Shown here in pieces: positions 36,192-44,521 of a stretch of 64,000 nt of DNA (the first letter of the stretch is position 1; each line of letters begins with the position of its first letter). The notes below the pieces were generated by a model. That model was given only the letters and a program-made list of their open reading frames with translations, was not told the DNA's origin and did no database searches. Origin of the DNA: Ohtaekwangia sp035628875 (GTDB lineage: Bacteria; Bacteroidota; Bacteroidia; Cytophagales; Cyclobacteriaceae); NCBI GenBank assembly GCA_035628875.1, contig DASPIZ010000021.1:1-64000 (forward strand). Reading direction: 5' to 3'. The position numbers were made by a program, and so were the translations under genes.

Positions 36192-36567
36192 TGCGGGTTG
36201 CAAGATAAAACCCTCAATGTAAATCACAATAAAGAAATCACGAGATTTAATTTTAAGATTTTAGGCGTGTTTTACCTATGCTTTAGCTTTGTAATACAAG
36301 CTTCAAGGAGAGAGTGAGTTAAGAAAATAAAGCGGCCTTATGCGCCTGGATTTGTTCAAGAAAAAGGAAAGATTTTTGGAATGGGTTCGAATAACATGCG
36401 AGTACAGCATTGAGCCGTTTTGTTACGCGTCATGGCAGACACTTGCGTGGCGAATTCGGATTATTTGTGTGTCAGATCGAAAATGTTCAATTGAACTATT
36501 TTAGGCCTATATTTGTCTTTCTCTTGAATTGATATTGGGCGAATATTAATTCTTAAATGTCTTTTTT
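36192..36567. other. Gap between dnaX and ssrA
   Basis: No supported gene. A 54-codon frame from ATG 36340 to the stop at 36504 has no family features. The only clear signal is TATATTTG at 36508-36515, a TAnnTTTG-type -7 element pointing towards ssrA. Confidence 0.6.
36508..36515 (+). promoter_or_regulatory. Candidate -7 element for ssrA
   Basis: TATATTTG fits TAnnTTTG and lies 52 nt before the mature 5' end of tmRNA, leaving a short leader for RNase P to remove. Confidence 0.4.
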
Positions 36568-36961
36568 GGGGCCGACCGGTTTTGACAGGATGTTAGAGGT
36601 CGTATATAAGCATGCAGGCTCATGGGATGAGAGCCTTGAAAGATAGTTCCGAATCATACTTGGCGAGTCTAACTACGCCATGGCTGCTTAATCTTACTAA
36701 GTAAGATTTCAAGCTAAGTCCCGATTAAGAATTGGGAAGCCATCATCGCTCAGCGCCTAAGTTTTGCAGGAGCTGAATTAGCGGTGTCGTTTCGCAAAAC
36801 TGCTCCATGCGATGTTGCTAAGCGTGGCTAAGACACAGTAACTAAGGATAAGTTTAGGCCGTTGCCTGCCTTGCTTGTCACGAAAAACTAAAGTCAACTA
36901 AGCATGTAGAAGATACGGGATTCTTCTTCTCTGGACCAGAGTTCGATTCTCTGCGGCTCCA
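36568..36961 (+). ncRNA. ssrA: Transfer-messenger RNA
   Basis: The 5' end GGGGCCGACC pairs with the 3' end (GCGGCTCC) to form the acceptor stem, and the T-arm is ggaccagagttcgattct. The reading frame for the tag is at 36662-36688, ggc gag tct aac tac gcc atg gct gct, followed by taa (36689-36691). It encodes GESNYAMAA after the charged alanine, a Bacteroidetes-type tag with Met in place of the common Leu. CCA is not encoded. It rescues stalled ribosomes with SmpB. Confidence 0.95.
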
Positions 36962-36987
36962 CTATTTTCACATCATTCCATTCAAAA

Positions 36988-37025
36988 GCCTTGAAATCAT
37001 ATTGATTTCAGGGCTTTTTGTTTTT
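36988..37025 (+). terminator. Rho-independent terminator of ssrA
   Basis: A 12-bp stem (gccttgaaatca pairing with tgatttcagggc, one G-T pair) with a 3-nt loop is followed by tttttgttttt. Confidence 0.9.
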
Positions 37026-37062
37026 AAGCCACCCTAAATCATTCAAATATTCTCAAAGTGTT

Positions 37063-37109
37063 GGTGAGTACTTCGGTGAGTACTTCTTAGAAGTTGAAAA
37101 GTACTCACC
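37063..37109 (+). repeat. Direct and inverted GGTGAGTACTT repeats between ssrA and integrase
   Basis: ggtgagtacttc occurs twice in tandem (37063-37074, 37075-37086) and then inverted as aagtactcacc (37099-37109). Repeated short sites next to an att site and an integrase gene look like arm-type integrase-binding sites. This is inference from position and form. Confidence 0.55.
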
Positions 37110-37231
37110 AGAATCACTGTAACAGCTTCGGTTTCTGTCTCTTAGAAACTTTTGCTCACAAGTACTGCGCGTCTTGTGAACGAAACGCCGAAGCCTTTCA
37201 AATCTTCATTTCAACAAAAGCTAATATTTGA

Positions 37232-38442
37232 ATGGAACAAACATATTCAGTAATACCAATTCTCCGCGCTCAATCCCGACTGAAAGGCAAAAGAGCGACC
37301 GTAATGATTCGAATAACCGTCGGCGGCCAGCGGGCCGAGCTGTCCCTAAAGCGCAAAGTCGAAGCAGATCGATGGGATCCAAGAGCAAACCGTGTCAAGG
37401 GATCAAAAGAGGACGCGCGCGAGATAAATGCGCTCATCGAAAATTATCTCGTCAAACTAAATCGAATTCACAGAACCCTGCTTGAAGATGCTGAGACCAT
37501 CAGTGCAGAAGGATCAAAGAACTGTGCGTTGGCGATACTAAACCCAAGAGATCTTTGATAGAAGTTTTCATACTTCACAATGAAATGATGAAGAGCCGTG
37601 TCGGTATTGATTTCTCTAAGTCGACGATGACGCGGTACAACACTACCCTGGATCACATTCAGAATTTTCTTCAGCACACGTACAACAGGCAAGATATTTT
37701 CTTGCATCAAATCCAATACGGGTTGATCACGGACCTTGAGCATTACCTGAAAGTACAACGCAAATGCAATCACAATAGCACGCTGAAATACATTCGGAAT
37801 TTCAGGAAAATTATCAATCTGACGGTGCGAAACGATTGGATGGACAAAGATCCCTTCAAGGCATATCGAGTGAAGTTGAAGGATACGAAACGGGTCTTCC
37901 TCACGAAGGAAGAATTTAAGGCACTTGAAGAAAAACAGTTTACCATTCCGCGGCTTGAGCAGGTGCGTGATGTGTTTGTCTTCTGTTGTTATACTGGCCT
38001 CTCTTATGTTGATGTGGAGAAGCTGACGCCAAAGGATATTCAGAAGGGGCTCGATGGTGAATTCTGGATTATGGTGGATAGAGCCAAGACCGGAAATCCA
38101 TCCAACGTTCCGGTACTGCCTAAGGCAAACCAACTGGTTCTAAAATATAAAAACGATCCGGCTGTCCTGAACGAAGGGAAAGTTCTACCGGTAATTTCCA
38201 ACCAACGGATCAATGCTTATCTGAAAGAGGTGGCGACAATCTGCGGAATAGAAAAGAGACTTACGTTCCATGCAGCGCGACATACGTTTGCTACAACAAT
38301 AACGCTATCCAATGGAATTCCGGTCGAGACGGTGAGTGCGATGTTAGGTCATAAAAATTTTCGTACAACGCAGATTTATGCGAAGGTGGTACTGGAGAAG
38401 ATTAGTAAGGATATGAATGCTTTGAGCAAAAGTCTTTCCTGA
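37232..38442 (+). pseudogene. Tyrosine-recombinase integrase, interrupted by a single-base frameshift
   Basis: The first frame (37232-37558) encodes the Arm-DNA-binding domain of a Bacteroides-type integrase (MIRITVGGQRAELSLKRKVE). The remainder lies in the -1 frame, open from 37495. It starts as IKELCVGDTKPKRSLIEVFI and covers the core-binding and catalytic domains to 38442, with TGLSYVDVEKL, FHAARHTFATTI, MLGHKNFRTTQIYAK. In this family Arg is expected where TGLSYVDV has Ser; Bacteroides integrases are known to vary here. One base appears to be lost near 37508-37515. Joined, it would be about 403 residues, normal for the family. Its place right after ssrA marks the edge of an inserted island. 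Confidence 0.85.
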
Positions 38443-38712
38443 TAGGGAAAATTGAGTGGGAGGGTAATATGTACCCTTTCAGTTTCAAAAGACGAGGAGG
38501 GAAATGAACCATAGCGACACCGTTGTAATCAGTATTTTATAAGCAGTATCGTCTACTCACCGGTTAGCGAACCGGGTTTACTGTACACTAGGCAAAGATA
38601 CGACAATTAATTATTGCAAGCATGACTGCGAAGGTGTCCACTATCAAATGTTACATTATGTGAAATAGTCAGGACTTAATCTTGCAAGGCGCTCAAGAAT
38701 TACAGTCGTAAC

Positions 38713-38850
38713 CTTACACTCGCAAATGCGGACTCAGATTTTGATTAGGTTCGGTCAAGGGCAGCGAAGGGTTGGCAAGTGCCTGGCGCTGTTTATTTTA
38801 CCCTTGACGGGTTCTAATCAAAATCTTTCTTGCATTTGACTGAGGGTAAT
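38713..38850. repeat. Long imperfect inverted repeat (about 49-bp arms)
   Basis: Inner arms 38736-38761 and 38801-38826 pair perfectly over agattttgattag and over gtcaaggg, separated by a 5-nt mismatch. The match continues outwards with caaatgc and ctc blocks to about 38713 and 38850. The loop is 39 nt and contains gttggcaagtgcctggcgct. It is too long for an ordinary terminator and would form a strong cruciform or RNA hairpin. Confidence 0.75.
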
Positions 38851-38895
38851 GTTGAACGGACAATCGTTGTTTCAGTGCGCCTATGGTGTCTGTAA

Positions 38896-39123
38896 GATCA
38901 AGTACCATTTATTACACATTATGACACCATTGCCATAAGTCCTGTCAAGCTTGAATTTTTAAAACGCGACCTCATTGAATTAAAAACGCAATCACTTGAC
39001 CTTGTTTATTATGCTTCAGTGATCAAGCAACTTAAAGAACAAAATCGTTCTGATGTAGAAAAGAACCACATTCTTTTTTTTCAGGAAATCAATTCAGTAT
39101 TTAAAAAGTATGGCATTGAATAA
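38896..39123 (+). pseudogene. Remnant ORF without a start codon
   Basis: A frame of 75 codons, open from the stop at 38893-38895, ends at TAA 39121-39123. It reads as normal protein (KLEFLKRDLIELKTQSLDLV ... SVFKKYGIE) but has no ATG, GTG or TTG near its beginning. It is probably the 3' end of a gene truncated when the fold-back element or island boundary formed. The family is not recognised. Confidence 0.35.
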
Positions 39124-39159
39124 ATAATAATTCGTCTTGCATGCACTACATCTTTATTT

Positions 39160-41644
39160 TCAATCATGGTCTTTATCCGAAAATATAAAGGTGTATGTCT
39201 TTCCTTTCTTCGTCTGAAGATCATATTCGTAAAATTCTTTTAAAGGAGTTGGCGCGGAAATGTTCGCGTCTGCTGATATAACTGGTGTCTTCACTGTAGC
39301 ATTTCTAAAAAAAACATTGGTGTTACTGCCTTCAGCTTTCTTTAGTCGTTTATCTTTTAGTTCTGAATAAGACTTTATTCTGAAATTCCCCCCTAGTGTT
39401 GAAGTGACCTTCAATGATTTTATTTTTGAATTCTCCCATGCGAGATTAAGGGTAAAGCCACCGCGTGTTCTTAGGCCAGCGATAGTTCCCGTTTTCCATT
39501 GGTCGGGTAGTGCAGGTAATAGGTGAACCGCGCCATCATGACTTTGAACCAGCATCTCGGCAATTCCAGATGTACAACCGAAATTACCATCGATCTGAAA
39601 GGGGGGATGAGCATCGAGCAGGTTAGGATATGTTCCGCCTGACCCGTTTCCCTTCTTCAAGGCAGGAGTGAGCTGATCCTGGATAAGTTTATAGGCTCTG
39701 TTACCATCCAGTAATCTTGCCCAAAGGTTCACCTTCCATCCCATAGACCAACCCGTGGATTCATCGCCACGATACTCAAGTGATTTTCTAGCTGCCTGAA
39801 ATAATGCTTTATTATGATAGGGCGAAATCTGACTACCAGGATACAAGCCGTATAGATGAGATACATGGCGATGTTTGTCATCAGGGGTTATCCCAATCTT
39901 CCAGCCACTCCTGGAGTTGACCATGTTTTCCAATCTGCATCGGAGGGAGTCGATCGCGTTTTGATTTGACAGCGTCGCGTAGTGCATCGTCTTGTCTTAG
40001 TATGGAAGATGCTTCTATAAAATTCGAAAACACATCGAACACCAGCTGATTGTCCATTGTTGTTCCGGCAGAAATGGAAACGTCATTGTGATGCTGGTTC
40101 TCTGGTGACATCGAAGGTACCACCACTAACCAATGATGTGTAGGTTCTTCCTGAAGAACATCATGATAAAACAAAGCGGCACCTTTGAGAATGGAATAAT
40201 ATTTTTTCAGAAAGTCAAAATCACCAGAGTACAGGTAATGCTGCCATATGTGTTGGGAAAGCCACGCGCCACCCATTGGCCATAACCCATAGAACGCGCC
40301 GTCTACAGGGCCGCTGATCCGCCATAGATCAGTGTTGTGATGAAGGTTCCAGCCACGTGCGTTATACAATTTGGTAGCGCTTTCCTTTCCGGTTACTTCC
40401 AGTTCCTCTAACATCTTAAAGAGCGGTTCATGCATCTCTGGCAAGTTGGTGACTTCAGCTGGCCAGTAGTTCATTTCCGTGTTGATGTTGATGGTGTATT
40501 TGCTGTCCCAGGGCGGTGCGATAAGATCATTCCATTTGCCCTGCAGGTTTGCAGGTTGCGTTCCGGGTTGTGAAGACGAGATCAGCAGGTATCGCCCGAA
40601 CTGAAAATAAAGTGCTGCCAAATGAGGATCATTGCCTGTATGGAATTCCGAAAGACGTACATCCGTGGGGCTCTCCGGTAGGGGAGCAGAACCAAGATTG
40701 AATGTAACGCGGTTGAAGTATTTGCGGTAATGGTTAATATGAGACGCCTTAAGTTTATTATATTTCTTTTGCTTTGCTTCCTCAAGATACTTCAGGGCGC
40801 TTTGTGAAGCATTTGCGCTCAGGTCTTGATAATTTTTAAAATTCGTTCCGATTGAAATAAAAACAGTTACCGCTGTTGCGTCGCGAATGTGGAGCACTGA
40901 ATCTGATGCGGTGAGTGTCCCCTCTTCAAGAATCGGCTGCACTTGCGTGACAAATTGTACCTTCCCTTTTTTGTTGTCTTTATCTCCGGATATGCCCGAT
41001 AAAATGATCCTGGTATTTTCAGTTTTTACATGTTGATTTTTGTGAGGGCTATCAAGCGATATGGAGCAAGTAAGACGCTGTCTTTTATCTGCAGTCAATC
41101 TCACAATGATAACCTGATCTGTTAAAGAAGTAAAGACCTCGCGTTTGTAGGTGATACCATTTACTTTATAAATTGTAGTTTGAATAGCTGTGCTGATATT
41201 CAATTCGCGGTGATAAGAAGTAAATTGCTGATGAGATGGAAATTCTATAAACACATTTCCAACCGGTTGATACGGCATCCCGTAATTATTGTGCTTTCCC
41301 GGATGGCGTGGAATTTTTGTCATGGCAAGATCATGCGCTTTTTGGTATTGATTAGAGAAGATCAGGTTTCGTATTTCGGGTAAAGCTTCGGCAAAACCGG
41401 TTGAAGGAATATTATTTCCCGGTTCACCAGCCCATACGGTTTCTTCATTGAGTTGCAGACGTTCCTTTTGCGGACTACTAAAAACCATAGCGGCCAAACG
41501 ACCATTTCCAATGGGAAGGGCTTCATTCCAGGTTTCAGCTGGTTTATCATACCATAGTGTAAGATTATTCTGCGCTCGCGCGTAATGGAATGGCGTACTG
41601 CAGGAAAGCACGGCACATGCCCATAAAATACACGATGTCTTCAT
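39160..41644 (-). pseudogene. GH95 alpha-L-fucosidase/galactosidase, interrupted by a +1 frameshift
   Basis: From ATG 41642-41644 a signal peptide (about 1-24) leads into a GH95 protein: LWYDKPAETWNEALPIGNGR, NEETVWAGEP, the NxN site in NINTEMNYW, and HGQLQEWLEDWDNP with the general-acid Glu. The frame stops right after DNP at the run CCCC (39884-39887, G on the plus strand). Removing one C restores DNPDDKHRHVSHLYGLYPG and the normal C-terminal part to 39160, for about 828 residues in total. The conserved DDKHRHVSHL block is therefore out of frame. If real, the fucosidase is inactive or needs slippage. It has its own SARP-type promoter at 41680-41724. Confidence 0.88.
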
Positions 41645-41679
41645 AAGGTAAATCTCATTATATATTAATGCGTCTCTGA

Positions 41680-41724
41680 CAAAACTATCCGGGAAGGCTT
41701 AAATCAAAATTAAAATTGACTTAA
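41680..41724 (-). promoter_or_regulatory. SARP-type operator/promoter of GH95
   Basis: Read on the minus strand: heptamers TTAAGTC (41724-41718), TTAATTT (41713-41707) and TTAAGCC (41702-41696), each separated by 4 nt. Then come 8 nt and a perfect -7 element TAGTTTTG (41687-41680), about 35 nt before the GH95 ATG. Confidence 0.8.
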
Positions 41725-41780
41725 TTCAGCGTTGTGTAAAGCAAGAAATTAATGGTGACTGAAAATAGCCACATCAACAC

Positions 41781-44360
41781 CTAAGAGATCACCTCTTCAA
41801 AGCTACGGGGATAGTCCTCGCCGTACATTTTCTTATATTCCTTCACGAAGTGATCGTACCAGCTCTTGGCGAGCGAATATTTTCCTTTTTTATTCAGCAC
41901 CGAACACTTCATCATGAGGGCTTCCTGATTGATGGAGTCATACATGAATACGGCATCGGCAATTTCCAGTAACAGCTTGTCATCTTTATTGCTGTCCAGT
42001 TTTTGAGAATATTCAATCAGGGTATCAATTACCTGGTTAGAAATGTCCGATTTAAAACTATCCAGCCACGATTTCTGTAAATCCGGAAAAAGACTTCCGC
42101 GTTTCACATTTGCAATGATGATGTTAATTTTGTTGTGCTCGTCAGATGGACTTTTACCATCGCGACTGAGTAATTTGTATACTACCTGATAGTCACAGAA
42201 GATATGTTCTTCCATTGTAAGTTTCAGGTACGAGTTGTTATTCTCGATGGATAAGCCACCGATTTCTTCAAGTAGTGTACGTAATTTCTTTACGTTAACA
42301 TTCCGGTTGTTACGTGCGCTAACTTCGTCCTTATCCGGCCAGAGATATTCCTGAATAACTGTTGCCGAAACTCCGTTTTCAAATTTTACAGAATGAAGCA
42401 GGATCAGTGCAAACAGTTCTTTCAATGTCATGGTAAACTTAGACGAGATGTCTGTTCCATTTCTATCGAAAATTTGAAATCCGCCAAAGAGCAAAATGGA
42501 TGAAGTAAATTTAGGGACGTCTTCCTGTGCATTGCTTTCTGAAACCGAGGCTGATAAGTCCACTGAAGAAGTTTGTTCCCTCTTCTCCGGGGAAAGAGAA
42601 GGTATGGAGTATACCGCATTCTTTTTTTTGCGCCTGTAAAAGTAAATGAGCAATCCAGCCAGGATAATAAAAATAATCACAGCGGCATAGGTTGCCTTGG
42701 TTGACTTTTTTTGGCGAACCGGTTGAAGCACATCCTGAACCTGAAGCGGAGGATAATTGATAGCGTGTATTTGTATCTGGTATCCTTGCTTTTCCTTGTG
42801 CGCCGTTACAGCGATCAACTCATTAGACGCTTTGGAATAGAACAGATCGCAGAAAGAATCTTCATCGTGGAACGGAAAAGGAATAGAGTCAGCCAATATC
42901 TCTGATTCTTTGCTGTCAAGTGCATACCTGCGAAGCTTGATCTGCCCTTCGTACCTGTTTTTAGGATAGCTTAATACATAGAAGCAATTCTCTTCTTCAT
43001 TTACAATCAGCGAATTTGAAAAAGAAATATCTACTGTTTTTTCAGGAGCCTCGTATTCGCGTATCTTTTTTATTTCATGACTTTCTAAATCAAAGGAGTA
43101 AAGGTCGTAAAAACTTTGTGGAGAGAGCTCTTGCTTTCCGCTTAGGCTGCCATATCCACCAAAGATCAATAATTGATTTTTTGAATGCTCAATTCCAGAT
43201 GCAGCGAGATAGCGTGGAGGTACAGATCCTTTTGTTTCTACTTTTATCCAGTTATTCGTTTTATTATCGTATTTGAAAAACTCGTTGTGATAGGTAAAGA
43301 ACCCATAACCGCCGAAAGTATAGACCGCATCGTCTACGGGATTGTAAAACTTGTTGCTGTGCCAGTATTTCGGCTCGTAATAGGTAGTGTCTGAATTTTG
43401 CCAGCTTGCTTTCTCAAAATCAAATGACTGGAATTTATTCGTAGCCATATCATAGTTAATGAGCTGATCCTTCTCCTGGATGAATAATAACTGGTTGGCA
43501 TCTGAATGGACAGGGCTTCCCGATACAGCTTTACTACTGAGTTTTTCACGCCTAAGGTCATAGATGTAAATATTACTTTCATCCGTGGCATACACGAAAG
43601 CGGAGTCGCTGTCAAAGGCGACTGCAGGAAATCTTCCGGTGGTAAAACGTTGGCGAAGTGCCCAACGGGTATGACGGTCAATAAGCCAGGTAGGATTGAT
43701 GACAACGGCCCTTGCATGTGTAAGGCTGTCGTAAACTTCGGTAATGTTATGAATTTTTAATGGCCATTTTCGTATCACAACATCATTTTCAGACAGTGCA
43801 ATATTCCGGAGGACTATGGGAGGAGAGTCAGTCGTATTGAATTTTTTAAACGCATTAACGCCAAAATAGAATCTGAATTTATTCAGGCCAGAAAAGTCGT
43901 AGGGATGCGTTTGAGTTTTATTATTCCAAGTAACGGCAATATGGTTTTCGCGAAACGAGAATAACATTTTGAACGGGGTGGAAACATTTGGCTGTATTCC
44001 AAGGTCTGCAAAATTAAATTGAATAGAAGTTGGCTTATTATTAATAACGAGTGTGATATCGCGGAACTCCTCGTGATCAGGAGTTGACATCAGGTCGATA
44101 TTGAGCGAATCATTTGCAATCACCCGCAAAATGTAGCCGTATGCATTTCGAAGTCGTTGAAAACCAAGATCAAACTCAAGGGTAAAATCACTATGAATGG
44201 AGTAAGCACCATCCGGATTCAGATCCAGTCCCGTGCGGTGATCCTTGCTCACTTCGTGTGACGCAAAAGCTAACCCATAATTAAGGTTATTTCCAGGTGT
44301 TTGAGCTTGCAGCGACCCTAGTGTGATGAGAAAGATTATTGAATAAAGAACACTCCGCAT
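41781..44360 (-). CDS. Transmembrane SARP/BTAD-type regulator with LamG-like and kelch sensor region
   Basis: 859 residues from the ATG at 44358-44360; the longer frame from a TTG lacks a signal-peptide start. A signal peptide (MRSVLYSIIFLITLGSLQAQ) leads to a LamG-like beta-sandwich (about 25-200), then a beta-propeller of kelch-like blades (about 220-530; AVYTFGGYGFFTYHNEFFKY, QLLIFGGYGSLSGKQ). One membrane helix follows (ATYAAVIIFIILAGLLIYFY, about 556-575). The cytoplasmic 279 residues hold a winged helix (FGGFQIFDRNG ... IQEYLWPDKDEVSARNNRNV) and a BTAD-type TPR domain ending AKSWYDHFVKEYKKMYGEDY. The winged helix plus BTAD pair is that of SARP/AfsR activators. It most likely senses a glycan and activates the surrounding PUL promoters. 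Confidence 0.85.
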   Translation of the reverse strand: MRSVLYSIIFLITLGSLQAQTPGNNLNYGLAFASHEVSKDHRTGLDLNPDGAYSIHSDFTLEFDLGFQRLRNAYGYILRVIANDSLNIDLMSTPDHEEFRDITLVINNKPTSIQFNFADLGIQPNVSTPFKMLFSFRENHIAVTWNNKTQTHPYDFSGLNKFRFYFGVNAFKKFNTTDSPPIVLRNIALSENDVVIRKWPLKIHNITEVYDSLTHARAVVINPTWLIDRHTRWALRQRFTTGRFPAVAFDSDSAFVYATDESNIYIYDLRREKLSSKAVSGSPVHSDANQLLFIQEKDQLINYDMATNKFQSFDFEKASWQNSDTTYYEPKYWHSNKFYNPVDDAVYTFGGYGFFTYHNEFFKYDNKTNNWIKVETKGSVPPRYLAASGIEHSKNQLLIFGGYGSLSGKQELSPQSFYDLYSFDLESHEIKKIREYEAPEKTVDISFSNSLIVNEEENCFYVLSYPKNRYEGQIKLRRYALDSKESEILADSIPFPFHDEDSFCDLFYSKASNELIAVTAHKEKQGYQIQIHAINYPPLQVQDVLQPVRQKKSTKATYAAVIIFIILAGLLIYFYRRKKKNAVYSIPSLSPEKREQTSSVDLSASVSESNAQEDVPKFTSSILLFGGFQIFDRNGTDISSKFTMTLKELFALILLHSVKFENGVSATVIQEYLWPDKDEVSARNNRNVNVKKLRTLLEEIGGLSIENNNSYLKLTMEEHIFCDYQVVYKLLSRDGKSPSDEHNKINIIIANVKRGSLFPDLQKSWLDSFKSDISNQVIDTLIEYSQKLDSNKDDKLLLEIADAVFMYDSINQEALMMKCSVLNKKGKYSLAKSWYDHFVKEYKKMYGEDYPRSFEEVIS

Positions 44361-44450
44361 ATCTGATTCGCAACTCCCGGAGCCACATTTTTTGGTCAAT
44401 ATTATTTAAAAAAATGAAATTAGAATTAGAAATTCAATTGAATTTGTGAG

Positions 44451-44495
44451 TTAAGTGGATATTAATCCGTTTTTAAGAACCTGATTCTAGGTTTG
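44451..44495 (+). promoter_or_regulatory. SARP-type operator/promoter of GH92
   Basis: Heptamers TTAAGTG (44451-44457), TTAATCC (44462-44468) and TTAAGAA (44473-44479) repeat every 11 bp. They are followed by 8 nt and a perfect -7 element TAGGTTTG (44488-44495). The expected transcription start (about 44502) excludes the upstream GTG and supports the ATG at 44522. Confidence 0.82.
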
Positions 44496-44521
44496 TGCGC
44501 ATTAAACAAAAATACTATCAG

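Larger units (their letters stand above)
38443..39159. other. Gap after the integrase with a fold-back repeat and an ORF remnant
   Basis: About 700 bp without an intact gene. It holds a small palindrome (ccggttagcgaaccgg, about 38558-38573), the long inverted repeat at 38713-38850 and a stop-free remnant at 38896-39123. Its composition is typical of decayed island DNA. Confidence 0.6.

Noticed and set aside
36340..36504. 54-codon frame between dnaX and ssrA
   Set aside because: No recognisable features and no conservation evidence; overlaps the candidate ssrA promoter region.
36945..36961. Right-hand attachment-site copy of the ssrA end
   Set aside because: No matching direct repeat was found by eye elsewhere in the window.
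44399..44480. SARP-type control of the regulator's own promoter from the same heptamers
   Set aside because: In the minus direction the 8-nt position holds AATTGAAT, not TAnnTTTG, so autoregulation through this geometry is not supported.
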